A DNA stretch of 64,000 bases from NCBI RefSeq assembly GCF_011764445.1, contig NZ_BLPG01000001.1, positions 7,829,001 through 7,893,000 on the forward strand. Reading direction: 5' to 3'. This document shows, piece after piece, positions 9,532 to 19,600 of this stretch (positions are counted from its first letter, which is position 1; every line of letters begins with the position of its first letter). The translations under genes were made by a program, and so were the position numbers. The notes beneath the pieces are model-generated. The model was not told the DNA's origin and ran no database searches. It worked only from the letters and a program-made list of their open reading frames with translations. Source of the stretch: Phytohabitans rumicis (GTDB taxonomy: Bacteria > Actinomycetota > Actinomycetes > Mycobacteriales > Micromonosporaceae).

Positions 9532-9599
9532 CCCGTCGATCTTGAAGTTTTCAGGTGCCATATCGGGCATCTGGGCATGACAACTTCAAGATCGACGGG
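9532..9599. repeat. REP-like palindrome downstream of locus 1
   Basis: Two perfectly complementary 18-base arms, CCCGTCGATCTTGAAGTT (9532-9549) and its reverse complement (9582-9599), flank a 32-base loop. It lies 12 bases after the stop codon of the hydrolase, so it could end the operon transcript, but there is no T-run. A second imperfect palindrome sharing CGTCGATC lies at 10166-10230, which suggests an interspersed intergenic element. Confidence 0.7.
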
Positions 9600-9662
9600 T
9601 TGATGGGGTGGTCGGGGTGTCTACGGTGGAGGGTGTTGTCCCCTTTGGACGTGGAGGCCGCG

Positions 9663-10077
9663 ATGAGCGGAGCGAGTCGGATAGTTATCGGCGCACTGGG
9701 CGCCCTGCTGGTGGCGGCGGGACGGTTGCGACGATTTGGGGATGATCGCCGATAAGGATGTCAACTCGGTTGGGCTGGCGGCGATCTTCATCGTCGGAGT
9801 CGCGCTGGTCTACGCGGGGATCTTCAACCTGTTGCCCGCGGAGATCGGCATCGGCGACAAAGGCAAAATCAAGATGCAGGCGGCGGCCGACGCCGTGAAG
9901 GCCGTCAAGGAGGCCGCTTCCAGCGAGGCGTCCGCGATCGCCAACACCCCGACGGTGCTGCAGGAGGTCGTGTCGGCCAGGGACGAGACGGAGGCGGCGA
10001 CCGCCGTGGAGAACGCGCTGAAGGAGCTCGTGAACCGCATGCCCGCGACCGCCGACGTGATCCGCAACGTGCAGTAG
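9663..10077 (+). CDS. Small two-helix membrane protein (apparent double frameshift)
   Basis: Read from the ATG at 9663 (GGAGG at 9653-9657), the first 20 codons encode MSGASRIVIGALGALLVAAG and then lose the frame. Adding one base near 9720 and one near 9738-9741, both in G runs, gives TVATIWG and then MIADKDVNSVGLAAIFIVG, a continuous protein of about 138 residues. It has two membrane helices followed by an alanine/glutamate-rich helical tail. Without correction the coding part starts at 9736 or 9742. The family is not recognised. Confidence 0.55.
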
Positions 10078-10165
10078 GACCGCCGTCACCCGTCCGCTGG
10101 CCGGTCAGTGGTGGAGCGCCTGCGGGAGACGCCGGCCCCGCCAGGCCGCCGATCAAGGGCTTTCG

Positions 10166-10230
10166 CGTCGATCAAGGGCGTACGGCCGTGGTTTGATCTC
10201 CGATCCACGACCATATGCCCTTGATCGACG
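10166..10230. repeat. Second REP-like palindrome
   Basis: Arms of 26 bases (10166-10191 and 10205-10230) pair with three mismatches around a 13-base loop. The arms begin CGTCGATCAAGGGC. Further GATCAAGG and TTGATCG fragments lie on both sides (10150-10158 and 10239-10245). The element lies between two small genes and has no recognisable coding content. Confidence 0.65.
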
Positions 10231-10275
10231 GCATTCTCCTTGATCGCTACGGTCGGAGCGGAGGGGAGGATGACG

Positions 10276-10443
10276 ATGACCGAGTCCACCGACCGCCAGA
10301 TCTGTCCACATTGCCACCTTCCGGCGGTGCCGATCCTCTATGGGTACCCGGGCGGGGACGGCGCGGAGTTGCTGCACATCGGCCGGCCATCCGCTGACCG
10401 CCCGGGCCACGCCAACCCCGGCCGAGCTCGAGGCCATCATTGA
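10276..10443 (+). CDS. Small zinc-ribbon-like hypothetical protein
   Basis: About 55 residues from the ATG at 10276, with GGGGAGG just upstream; ATG 10270 is the alternative. It begins MTESTDRQICPHCHLPAVPILYGYP and has a CxxC pair that could be half of a zinc site. After LLHIGR the frame becomes arginine-rich. The +1 frame reads LTARATPTPAELEAIIDRYL to a stop at 10481-10483 and looks more protein-like, so this gene may also carry an indel near 10390. Function unknown. Confidence 0.4.
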   Translation: MTESTDRQICPHCHLPAVPILYGYPGGDGAELLHIGRPSADRPGHANPGRARGHH

Positions 10444-10553
10444 CCGGTACCTACGGGTGGGAAACCATCCCGACGAGCCATAAGGCGAGACTTTTTCATT
10501 TCTTGCGCGCCGCGGTCTTCCGTTCCCCTGCTTTGATCGATATCTTTCGCGGC

Positions 10554-11549
10554 GTGAAGCGTGCTCTCGGTGTCCTTGGGGCCGGTGTCCTGGCCGTTGC
10601 GTTGATCGTCGTCCCGCAGCCGGCGTTCGCCGCGGATGCGTCCTATCGGACGCTGAGCGCCGCGCGCAACCCGGACTGGATGGGTGGCCTGGCCTCGGGT
10701 GCGAGCCTGGCGGCGCTGTCGATTCCGGGTACGCACGAGACGCTGGCCATCCACGGCGGTGACTACGTGCAGGCCCAGGAGAACTTCGGGGACAGCGCCG
10801 CGACGCTGACGGCGCAGCTCAACGCGGGGATCCGGATGATCGACATCCGGGCACGGGTCAACGAGGGAAACACCTTCACGATCCACCACGGGGCGACCTA
10901 CCAGGTGGCGAACTTCGATGACGTGCTGGACAAGCTGGCCGCCTTCCTCGCGGCTCATCCTGGCGAGACCGTGATCATGCGGCTCAAGCAGGAATGTACT
11001 GGGGAGACAGGTTCCTGCGTCGACGCCTCGGGCCAGAACAGCTTTCCGGACATCTTCGACGCGTACGTGGCGGCGCGTCCCGGCCTGTTCTGGGCGCCGT
11101 CGGTGACCCGGGCGAGCGCGGCGGCGGTGCCCACGCTCGGCGCGGTCCGCGGCAAGGTGGTGCTGGCCGTGCTGAACGGGCCGCGCGGCGGTCGCTTCTC
11201 CAACTACGGCCTGGCGCAGTTCTCCGGGTGGAACGACGGCTCGTCGACCTACGTCCAGGACGAGTACAACGTGCCGTCGGTCTTCTCGATCCCGGCCAAG
11301 CGGGAGGCGGTCAGCGACTTCCTGGCGACCACGAACGCCGGCGATCCGACCAAGTTGTACGTCAACTTCGCCAGCGGCGCGGGCGCGGGAGCCCCACCCT
11401 ATTGGGTGGCCGGCGGGGCGCTCTGGGAGCAGGGGGTCGACCCCTACGTGCTGGACTACCTCAACGACAACACGCTGAGCCGTACCGGTGTGCTGATGCT
11501 CGACTTCCCCGGCGGCGGCCTCATCAACAAAATCATCTCAATCAACTGA
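10554..11549 (+). CDS. Secreted PI-PLC-like phosphodiesterase
   Basis: 331 residues from GTG 10554. The N-terminus VKRALGVLGAGVLAVALIVVPQPAFA is a good signal peptide, cut near residue 26. The domain matches the phosphatidylinositol-specific phospholipase C X-box fold: LSIPGTHETL with H61 and FTIHHGAT with H111/H112 as the catalytic histidine pair, plus MIDIRARV. No ribosome-binding site is obvious at the GTG, and the open frame extends to 10440, so the start is uncertain. It would cleave phosphoinositides or related glycerophosphodiesters outside the cell. It stands alone. Confidence 0.83.
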   Translation: MKRALGVLGAGVLAVALIVVPQPAFAADASYRTLSAARNPDWMGGLASGASLAALSIPGTHETLAIHGGDYVQAQENFGDSAATLTAQLNAGIRMIDIRARVNEGNTFTIHHGATYQVANFDDVLDKLAAFLAAHPGETVIMRLKQECTGETGSCVDASGQNSFPDIFDAYVAARPGLFWAPSVTRASAAAVPTLGAVRGKVVLAVLNGPRGGRFSNYGLAQFSGWNDGSSTYVQDEYNVPSVFSIPAKREAVSDFLATTNAGDPTKLYVNFASGAGAGAPPYWVAGGALWEQGVDPYVLDYLNDNTLSRTGVLMLDFPGGGLINKIISIN

Positions 11550-11563
11550 GGATCCGGGCCGCC

Positions 11564-12072
11564 TTAGCGCCGGACGTTGGCGACAAAGGCGGCGAGCGCC
11601 GCGGTGTATGCCTCCAGTGCCTCGAGGTCGTACCGCTGGTGTGGGGTGAGGTGCCCGGCGGCCAGCCGCTGCTGCGGTCCTGGAGCAGCCATCCGGAAAG
11701 GACGGTCTCCTGCCGGGTCCGCAGCAGGGTCTTGGTGGAGCAGGTGACGGTGAAGTCCTGCGGCACCCGCGCCCTGGACGCCGTCGCGGCGGCGGTCCGG
11801 GCGTCCCGGAAGAGGGCGGCGGACAGCTCCTGCCGGTACGGCTCGGAATGGCGCCTGGCCTCCGCCTTCCCGCAGGACGGGCACAGGTCCGTGGCGTTGG
11901 CGACCTGGTGACCGCGGCACGTGCGGCAAAGATGGGTCACCGGACGGTACGGCTGCTGTTGTCGCTGGGCGGCGGCCTGGTTCGCGGCGTACACCACCTC
12001 CGCCGGTGGTCCACCGGGCCAGGCGGCATGGAAGCCGCGGTGTGGATCGAACATCTGGGCAGTGTCATCCAC
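11564..12072 (-). CDS. Zinc-ribbon hypothetical protein (apparent frameshift)
   Basis: Starts at GTG 12072 (or the in-frame ATG giving MFDPHRGFHAAW). Residues about 50-70 hold two CxxC knuckles, CRTC and CPSC, a zinc ribbon. The frame is good through the region giving LSGWLLQD, then fails. Restoring one base in the C-rich stretch near 11676 continues it as QQRLAAGHLTPHQRYDLEALEAYTAALAAFVANVRR to the stop at 11564-11566, about 170 residues in all. The function is not recognised; it diverges from the Nudix gene at 12152. Confidence 0.5.
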
Positions 12073-12151
12073 GCGCGGCCGAGCCGCTGTCGGGCAGCCG
12101 ACTCCCGGCCTCGGACCGGGTCGCGGTGATTTCAGCTGGCATCATGATCGA

Positions 12152-12736
12152 ATGCGTTCCTCGGTCGCGGTCGTGCATGAGTTGGTTTCGCAGCTACAGC
12201 CCGTTGACGAGACGGAGGCCGCGCATCGGTCCCAGGTTCTGTGGTGGCTGAGCCGCACCGACGACGTTTTCCGGCGGGTCAAGCCCACGGTGCCGCCGCA
12301 GCACTTGGTGTCGTACGTGGTGCCGGTCGATGCCGCCGACGGCAGTATCCTGCTGGTCGATCACGTCAACGCCGGTCTATGGCTGCCGCCCGGCGGGCAC
12401 GTGGAGGTAGACGAGCATCCGGCGCGGACCGCCCAGCGTGAGGCTCACGAGGAACTCGGGCTGACCGCCGCCGATCCGGAGCTTGACCAGCGGCCGATGT
12501 TCCTGACGGTCACGGAAACCGTCGGCATGGATGCCGGGCATACCGACGTGAGCCTGTGGTTCGTGCTCGACGGCCGGCGGGAACAGGCGCTGAGCCCTGA
12601 TCATGGAGAGTTCCATCGGGTGCGCTGGTGGGCACCGGCAGAGCTGCGGGCAGCGGACCCGTCCCGGTTCGACCCGCATTTGCTGCGCTTCCTCGACAAG
12701 CTGGAGCGGAGTCCAGGCTCTTCTGAATTCAGCTAA
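12152..12736 (+). CDS. Nudix hydrolase
   Basis: 194 residues from ATG 12152. A complete Nudix box spans about residues 82-104 (G-x5-E-x7-REAHEELG), so the enzyme should hydrolyse a nucleoside diphosphate linked to another group using Mg2+. The substrate cannot be assigned. The open frame extends upstream to 11921, but that part is non-coding in character. It ends 18 bases before the ArsR remnant. Confidence 0.88.
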   Translation: MRSSVAVVHELVSQLQPVDETEAAHRSQVLWWLSRTDDVFRRVKPTVPPQHLVSYVVPVDAADGSILLVDHVNAGLWLPPGGHVEVDEHPARTAQREAHEELGLTAADPELDQRPMFLTVTETVGMDAGHTDVSLWFVLDGRREQALSPDHGEFHRVRWWAPAELRAADPSRFDPHLLRFLDKLERSPGSSEFS

Positions 12737-12753
12737 GGCTGTATCGTCGAGTC

Positions 12754-13017
12754 GTGTTGACGGTCTCTTCGCGAGCGGGCGTGCTGGCGCGTTTCGGCCA
12801 TGCCCTGTCCGATCCGACCCGGTGCGGGCTGCTGTTGGCGTTGCGTGACGGGCCGGCGTTCCCCGCCGACCTCGCGGACGCGCTGGGGCAGGGTCGGCGG
12901 ACCCGGTACGAGCTGGCCGACCAGCGGCTGGCCCACGCACTGTCCGATTTGGTCGAGCTGGCGCTGGCCATCGACGCCACGACCGCGTGCCCCGTCGACA
13001 GCAGCGGGGCCTGCTGA
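12754..13017 (+). pseudogene. ArsR/CmtR-like metalloregulator with internal deletion
   Basis: 87 residues starting VLTVSSRAGVLARFGHALSDPTRCGLLLAL, which is the N-terminus of CmtR/ArsR-type repressors. After ADLADALGQ it jumps straight to GRRTRYELADQRLAHAL. Normal family members are about 115-120 residues and have some two dozen more here, covering the DNA-recognition helix and the CxxxC metal ligands. An in-frame deletion has therefore removed both. A C-terminal cysteine tail (ACPVDSSGAC) remains. Probably inactive. Confidence 0.65.
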
Positions 13018-13111
13018 GGAGCCCTATCTGTCCCGCGTCCACGGCACGACCTACACCGGGTACGCCGCCCGGGTGGGCCGGTTCCTGCCCGGCATCGGCA
13101 CCCTTCGGTAG
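13013..13111 (+). pseudogene. C-terminal remnant of an isoprenylcysteine-methyltransferase-family membrane protein
   Basis: The frame GCT-GAG-GAG onward reads AEEPYLSRVHGTTYTGYAARVGRFLPGIGTLR and then stops. This resembles the last 30 residues of ICMT/phospholipid-methyltransferase-family proteins, with EEPYL...HG..Y..Y...VGRF(L/V)PG(I/L)G. No start or upstream part of such a gene exists; the fragment begins exactly at the stop codon of the truncated ArsR gene. I read this as the far end of a deletion. Confidence 0.55.
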
Positions 13112-13190
13112 CCGCATTCGCAGGTTCCGCCCTAGGCACAACGACCTCCGTCGTGTACCGGCCACCTGATGATCATCTTTTCGACATTTG

Positions 13191-13228
13191 TGATCTCTAA
13201 TCTCCGGCGACAGCCAACGTAGAGATCA
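13191..13228. promoter_or_regulatory. Inverted repeat before the first LamG/RHS pair
   Basis: TGATCTCTA (13191-13199) and TAGAGATCA (13220-13228) are perfectly complementary 9-base arms with a 20-base spacer. They lie just ahead of the likely ribosome-binding site AAGGTGG (13228-13234) and the ATG at 13243. This could be an operator or a 5'-leader hairpin that occludes the ribosome-binding site. Confidence 0.45.
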
Positions 13229-13242
13229 AGGTGGGCACGGAC

Positions 13243-16200
13243 ATGACCGAGCGGCATCCCATGCCGAAGTGGACAGACCCTGACGTACGCCGGGCCCGCC
13301 GGAGTTGGCTGTTAGCGGTCGTGATGGTGGTGGCGTCCACAGTGGCGTTGCCCCCCGCGCGCACGGCGGTCGCCGCACCGGCGGCGCGGGTGATCGGGGA
13401 GGCCGAGGCACGCGCCGAGGCGGTGGCTTCGGGTGGGCGGGTCGAGGCGACGGCCCTGCGGACCGAGCGGCAGCAGGTGTTCGCGAACCCGGACGGGTCG
13501 TTCACATTGGAGCAGTCGGTCGTTCCCGTGCGGGTGCGCCGGGGCTCCGGCTGGGTGGCGGTGGACACCACGCTGCGCCGGACCGCGGAGGGCATGGTCG
13601 CGCCGAACGCGACCACATTGGACATGGCCTTCTCCGCCGGCGGTGACAATCCTCTGGTACGCCTCCGGCGCGACGGCCGGGAGATGGCGTTGAGCTGGCC
13701 GGGGCGGCTGCCTGAGCCGGTGCTCAGCGGTGAGGTGGCCACGTACCCCGAGGTGCTGCCGGGTGTGGACCTGACCGTGCGCGCCGAGGTGGAGGGCTTC
13801 TCGCAGCTGCTGGTGGTGAAGTCGGCGCGGGCGGCGGCGAACCCGGCGCTGTCGCGGGTACGGCTGCGCACGGCCACCAAGGGCCTGAGCGTGCGCGCCG
13901 CCGCGGACGGCACGCTCGCCGCGGTCGACCCGGCGGGTGCGACGGTGTTCGCGGCGCCCACGCCGTACATGTGGGACTCGTCGGACGGCGCCGCCGCGCG
14001 GAAGCCGGCCGGCAAGGTCCGCGCGATGCGGGTGGGCGTGGGCGCCGGCGAACTCGCGCTCGTGCCGGACCGGGCGCTGCTGACCGGCACCGCCACCCGG
14101 TACCCGGTCTACATCGACCCGTCGTGGTCGGGTTCGCGCACGGCGTGGACGCAGGTGTGGAGCAACCTGCCGACCACCTCGTTCTGGAACGGGGCGAACG
14201 ACGCGGAGGACGAGGCCCGGGTGGGCTTCGACGCGCTGGACGGCAAGAAGACCCGGTCGTTCTTCCGGTTCGACACGTCGGGCGTGAAGGGCAAGCACAT
14301 CCTCAAGGCGACGTTGCAGACGTTCGAGGTGTGGTCCTACTCGTGTACGGCCCGCGAGGTGCAGGTCTGGGAGACCGGCGGGATCTCCTCGGCCACGACG
14401 TGGAACAAGCAGCCGAGCTGGATCAGCAAGCTGACCGCGAAGAGCTTCGCCAAGGGGTGGTCGTCGTCGAGCTGCCCGGCCGGTGGCGCGGAGTTCACGG
14501 TGACCGCGCACGTGGCGAAGGCGGCCAAGAACGGCTGGGACTCCATCACCGAAGGCATGCGGGCGTCGGCGACCGCCGAGTCCAACAGGGACCCGCACTC
14601 CTGGAAGCGGTTCCGTAACAACCCGTCGATCACGATCGTCTACAACACGGTGCCGGGCAAGCCGACCAACCTGACCACGGACGGCTCCACCACCTGCACC
14701 ACCGGCTCCGGCCGGCTGGTCATCGGCACGGCCACGCCGACCCTGCGGGCCTCGGTCAGCGACGCGGACAACGCGGTGAAGGCACATTTCCAGTGGTGGA
14801 AGGGCGACGGCTCCGCGATGGTGGGGGAGTGGACGTCGGCGTCGATGGCGGGCAAGAAGCCGACGACGGTGGCGAAGCCGATCCCGTCCGGGGCGTTCGC
14901 GAACGGCGCGGTGGCGAAGTGGCGGGTACGCGCGACCGACGGCACCGACAGCAGCGCGTGGAGCCCGTGGTGCGAGTTCCAAGTGGACACCAGCCGGCCG
15001 CCGATCCCGACGCTCACGTCGACGGCGTTCCCGGACGGCGCCGAGGGCGACGCGGTGATGGGCCGGTCCTCCACCGTGGTGATCTCGGCGAACGGCGGCA
15101 CCGACGTCGCCTCGTACGAGTACGTGCTGAACGGCGACTCGACCGCCCTGTCCAAGAAGGCGACGCCCGCCGCGCGCGGCGGCTCGGTCACCGTCTCGGT
15201 GACGCCGGACCGGTTCGTGAACTGGTTGCACGTGCGCTCGGTGGACGGCGCGTCGAACAAGTCGGCGGTCGCGACCGTGGTCTTCTACGCCGACGTCCCG
15301 TCCGGTCCGACGGGGGACTGGGCGCTCGATGAGACCGCCGATGGCGCGGTCGCCGAGGACTCCACGGTCAACGCCCGGCACGCCACGCTCGTGGGCGGGT
15401 CCACATGGGAGGACGGCGTCGCCGGCGGCGCCCTGCACCTGGACGGCACGACCGGGTACGCCCAGACGACCGGGCCGGTGCTGGACACCTCGGCGTCGTT
15501 CTCGGTCTCGGCCTGGGCGCGCCTGACCGGCAAGACCGGCAACCGCGGGGTGATCAGCCAGGACGGCACCCACCGCAGCGCCTTCTACCTCCAGTACCTC
15601 GCGTCCCCCGACCGGTGGCGGTTCTCCTTCCCGGTGGCCGACAGCGTGGAGCGGCCCAGCTACGTGACGGTCGACTCGACGTCGTCGGTGCCGCTGGGCG
15701 AGTGGGTGCACCTCACCGGCGTGTACGACAAGGACGCCGGCCAGATCCGGCTCTACGTCAACGGCGCGCTCCAGGGCACGGCCAGCTACGCCGCGGCCTG
15801 GAACGGCACCGGGCCGCTGACCATCGGGCGGGCGAAGACCAACGACACCCTGGTCGACTTCTGGGCCGGCGACCTCGACGGGGTCCGGGTGTACGACCGG
15901 GTGCTGCTGCCCGGCGAGCTGCAGCAGGTGCCCCGGCTGACGAGTCACTGGAAGCTGGACGAGACCTCGGGTACGGCGGCCACGGACGCGGTCGGCGGGC
16001 GTACCGCGACGTGGTCGGCGAGCGGCGTGTCCCGCACCACCGGGGTGAGCGGCAACGGTGTGGCGGTCAACGGCACCGCCGGCGTGCTCACCACGTCGGG
16101 CCCGGCGGTCCGCACCGACGGCAGCTTCTCGGTGAGCGCGTGGGTGCGCCCGGACGCGTTGACGAAGAACGGGATCGCGGTCAGCCAGTTGGGCGGCGCG

Positions 16201-16596
16201 GTCGGCGGGTTCAACCTCGGCTGGGCGTGGGACGCCGACTACTCCGCCTACCTGTGGTCGATCCGCACCTCCTCGACCGACGCCTCGGGGGCGGCACTGC
16301 GCGAGGCGTCCGACCTGTTCGACGTGCCCACGGTGGGCACCTGGACCCACCTGGTTGCCGTGTACGACGCGGAGGCACACAAGCTGCGGCTCTATGTGGA
16401 CGGTCAGGCCGTCGACGAGACCTACCACGCCGGCTCCTGGAACGCCGGCGGCAACGTCCTACTGGGCCGAGGCCAGGCGTCGAACGTGACGTTCTCGCAG
16501 TATCTGACGGGCGGCATCGACGACGTCCGGACGTACTCGGGTGTGCTCAGCGACCAGGAGGTCTTCGACATCTACACCGCGATCACGAACGCGTAG
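13243..16596 (+). CDS. Secreted DNRLRE/LamG-domain protein (partner of RHS protein 1)
   Basis: 1117 residues from ATG 13243 (AAGGTGG upstream; GTG 13231 is possible). A signal segment (SWLLAVVMVVASTVALPPARTAVAAP) is followed by a region common to actinobacterial RHS partners (QQVFANPDGSFTLEQSVVPVRVRRG ... YPEVLPGVDLTV). Then come a DNRLRE-type beta domain (about 296-466, RSFFRFDTSGVKG), Fn3/Ig-like segments and two LamG domains (about 687-896 and 898-1112), each with a SFSVSAW(A/V)R strand. It probably acts outside the cell as an adhesion or display partner. The RHS gene starts 27 bases later. Confidence 0.85.
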   Translation: MTERHPMPKWTDPDVRRARRSWLLAVVMVVASTVALPPARTAVAAPAARVIGEAEARAEAVASGGRVEATALRTERQQVFANPDGSFTLEQSVVPVRVRRGSGWVAVDTTLRRTAEGMVAPNATTLDMAFSAGGDNPLVRLRRDGREMALSWPGRLPEPVLSGEVATYPEVLPGVDLTVRAEVEGFSQLLVVKSARAAANPALSRVRLRTATKGLSVRAAADGTLAAVDPAGATVFAAPTPYMWDSSDGAAARKPAGKVRAMRVGVGAGELALVPDRALLTGTATRYPVYIDPSWSGSRTAWTQVWSNLPTTSFWNGANDAEDEARVGFDALDGKKTRSFFRFDTSGVKGKHILKATLQTFEVWSYSCTAREVQVWETGGISSATTWNKQPSWISKLTAKSFAKGWSSSSCPAGGAEFTVTAHVAKAAKNGWDSITEGMRASATAESNRDPHSWKRFRNNPSITIVYNTVPGKPTNLTTDGSTTCTTGSGRLVIGTATPTLRASVSDADNAVKAHFQWWKGDGSAMVGEWTSASMAGKKPTTVAKPIPSGAFANGAVAKWRVRATDGTDSSAWSPWCEFQVDTSRPPIPTLTSTAFPDGAEGDAVMGRSSTVVISANGGTDVASYEYVLNGDSTALSKKATPAARGGSVTVSVTPDRFVNWLHVRSVDGASNKSAVATVVFYADVPSGPTGDWALDETADGAVAEDSTVNARHATLVGGSTWEDGVAGGALHLDGTTGYAQTTGPVLDTSASFSVSAWARLTGKTGNRGVISQDGTHRSAFYLQYLASPDRWRFSFPVADSVERPSYVTVDSTSSVPLGEWVHLTGVYDKDAGQIRLYVNGALQGTASYAAAWNGTGPLTIGRAKTNDTLVDFWAGDLDGVRVYDRVLLPGELQQVPRLTSHWKLDETSGTAATDAVGGRTATWSASGVSRTTGVSGNGVAVNGTAGVLTTSGPAVRTDGSFSVSAWVRPDALTKNGIAVSQLGGAVGGFNLGWAWDADYSAYLWSIRTSSTDASGAALREASDLFDVPTVGTWTHLVAVYDAEAHKLRLYVDGQAVDETYHAGSWNAGGNVLLGRGQASNVTFSQYLTGGIDDVRTYSGVLSDQEVFDIYTAITNA

Positions 16597-16623
16597 CCAC
16601 AGACCGGGACCTGGGGAGAAACC

Positions 16624-19600
16624 GTGAAGAAGTGGATTGCCGCCGCGGCCGCGGCGGTGATGGCGGGCAGCCTGCTGGTCGCCGAGCCGGCCGCGGCGTC
16701 GAAGCCGGCGCCGGAGCCGCCGCTGTGGCGGGCGCCCGCCACGCAGACCGAGAAGTCGGTGCCGGTCAAGGACTTCGCGCCGCGCGCCGAGCGGGCCCGG
16801 CCCGCGGTCGTCGGCGCGCAGCCGGCGACCGTGGCGTGGCCGGCTTCCGGCGAGGCCGAGGTGTCGCTGAGCCGCACCCGGACGCGGGCCGGCAAGACGC
16901 CGGTGTCCGTCGGTGCGGCGACGACCGGTACGGCACGGGTGCGGGTGCTCGACCGGGCGGCCGCGGACCGGGCCGGCGTGCCCGGCCTGCTGTTCACCGT
17001 CGGCGCCGCCGAACGCAAGGGCGTGAGCGTCTCGGTGGACTACTCGTCCTTCCGGAACGCGTACGGCGGCGACTGGGCGTCCCGGCTGCGCCTCGTCGAG
17101 TTGCCGGCGTGCGCGCTGTCCACACCGGACCGTGCCGAGTGCCGTACCGCCACACCGTTGCCGACGCGGAACGAGGTGCGCGAAGGGACGCTGAGCGCGG
17201 AGGTGACCGTCGGTGCGACCACCGTGCTCGCCGCCGCCGCTGCCCCGAACGGCAGCGGCGGTGACTACGAGGCCACCCCGCTGTCCCGCTCCTCGTCCTG
17301 GGACGTCGGCGGCGCGGCCGGTGACTTCTCCTGGTCGTACCAGATGGACGCCCCGCCGGCGTTCGGCGGCCCGGCGCCGGACCTGGACCTGCGGTACAAC
17401 TCCAGCGGCGTCGACGGCCGTACCGCGTCCACCAACAACCAGACCTCCTGGGCGGGCGAGGGCTGGGATCTGACCGAGGGCTTCGTCGAGCGGCGGTACA
17501 AGTCCTGTTCGGACGATGTGAGCACCACGCCGAAGCCGTACGACCTGTGCTGGGAGACCGACAACGCCTTCCTGAACCTCGGTGACAAGACCACCGAACT
17601 GGTCAAGGACGCCACCACCGGCGCATGGCGGCTGCGCAACGACGACGGGTCCAAGGTGGAGCGGCTGAGCGGCGTGACCAACTGGGACAACGACGGCGAG
17701 TACTGGAAGCTGACCACCACGGACGGCACGCAGTACTTCTTCGGCATGCACCGGCTGCCCGGGTGGACCGACGGCGGGGCGGTGACCCAGTCGGTGTACA
17801 CGGCGCCGGTCTACGGCAACGACGCCGGCGAGCCCTGCCACGCGTCCACGTTCGCGGCGTCGTACTGCACCCAGGCGTGGCGGTGGAACCTCGACTACGT
17901 GGTCGACCCGAACGGCAACGCGATGTCGTACTGGTACACGAAGGAGTGGAACTACTACGGCCGTAACCGGGTCGCGACCGACGACACCGCGTACGTCCGC
18001 GGCGGCTACCTGAGCCGGATCGACTACGGCCAGCGATCCGACACCATCTACACCGCGTCGGCGCCGGCGCGGGTCGTCCTCGGGGTCGAGGAGCGGTGCG
18101 CGGCGGGGGCGACCTGCGGCACGGAGACCATCACGAAGGACACGGCCAAGAACTGGCCGGACGTGCCCTATGACCAGAACTGCAACTCGGGTGCGACGTG
18201 TACGGAGCTGTTCGCGCCGACGTTCTGGTCGCGCAAGCGGCTCAAGACGGTGACCACCAGGGTCCTGGTGTCCGGCACGACGTACAAGGACGTGGACGCC
18301 TACACCCTGGCGTACGCGTTTCGTGAACCGGGCGACGGCACGTCGCCGCAGCTGTGGCTGTCGTCCATCGCCCACAGTGGAAAGGTGGGCGGAAGCGCGG
18401 CGCTGCCGGCGGTGACGTTCGAGGGCACCCAGTTGGAGAACAGGGTGGACGCCGAAGAGGGCATCCCGCCGATGTACCGGTGGCGGCTCACCGACGTGTA
18501 CGACGAGTTCGGCGGGCACGTGCGGGTCAACTACTCGGGCAAGGAGTGCACCCGCGCGAACCCGCCGACGCCGGACGCCAACACCAAGCGGTGCTTCCCG
18601 CACTACTGGACCCCGGAGGGCGCGACCGCGCCCAAGCTCGACTGGTTCCACAAGTACGTCGCGGTGCAGGTGCTGCAGGACGACCAGTCCGGCGTGGCGG
18701 GGATCGAGCAGACCGACTACGAGTACTCCGGCGGCGGCGCCTGGCGCTACGACGACAACGAGCTCACGCCGGCGAAGTACCGGACGTGGAGCGAGTGGCG
18801 CGGGTTCGCGCGAGTGAAGGTGACCCACGGCGCGTCGGGTGACGTGCGGTCGCAGACCGAGACGCTTTACTACCGCGGCATGGACGGCGACAAGCTCTCC
18901 AGCGGCACCCGATCCGCGACGGTGACCGACTCCGAAGGCGTGGCGGTCGCCGACCACGAGGCGCTGTCCGGAAACCCGCGCGAGCTGATCACCTACAACG
19001 GGCCGGGCGGCGCGGTGCTGGACGGCGAGATCCGCGACTACTGGATCTCGGCGGCCACGGCGACCCGCGGCTCCACCAAGGCGTACCTGTCCGGGGTCAC
19101 GAAGAAGCGCAACCGGCTCGCGCTCGCGGCCGGCGGCTGGCAGCGCACCGAGGTGCAGACCGCCTACGACTCCTACGGCCTGCCGACGCAGGTCAACGAC
19201 CTGGGCGACACGTCGAAGAGCGACGACGACGAGTGTGTGCGGACCACGTACACCACCCGGGACACGTCGAAGTGGCTGGTCGGGTTCGCGGCACGGGAGG
19301 AGCGGGTGGCGGTGGCGTGTACCGCGACGCCGTCCCGCCCGGCCGACGTGCTCTCCGACGTGCGGACGTTCTACGACGGCTCGACCACGGCCGGTGCCGC
19401 GCCCAGCAAGGGCGACGTGACGCTGACCCAGGAGCTGGCCTCCTACTCGGGCAGCACACCAGCGTACGTGCAGTCGACCCGGGCCACGTACGACATCTAC
19501 GGCCGCACGCTCGACTCGTTCGACGCGTTGAACCGCAAGACCAGCACCCGCTTCACCCCGGCGACCGGTGGCCTGGTGACCAGCGGCACGCTTACCAACG

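Noticed and set aside
9532-9599. Simple rho-independent terminator after the secreted hydrolase
   Set aside because: The 32-base loop and absence of a T-run fit an interspersed palindrome better, although it may still stop transcription.
13312-16428. A 1038-codon open frame on the minus strand opposite LamG protein 1
   Set aside because: Shadow of the LamG gene: extreme Arg/Gly/His composition, no recognisable start signal or motif.
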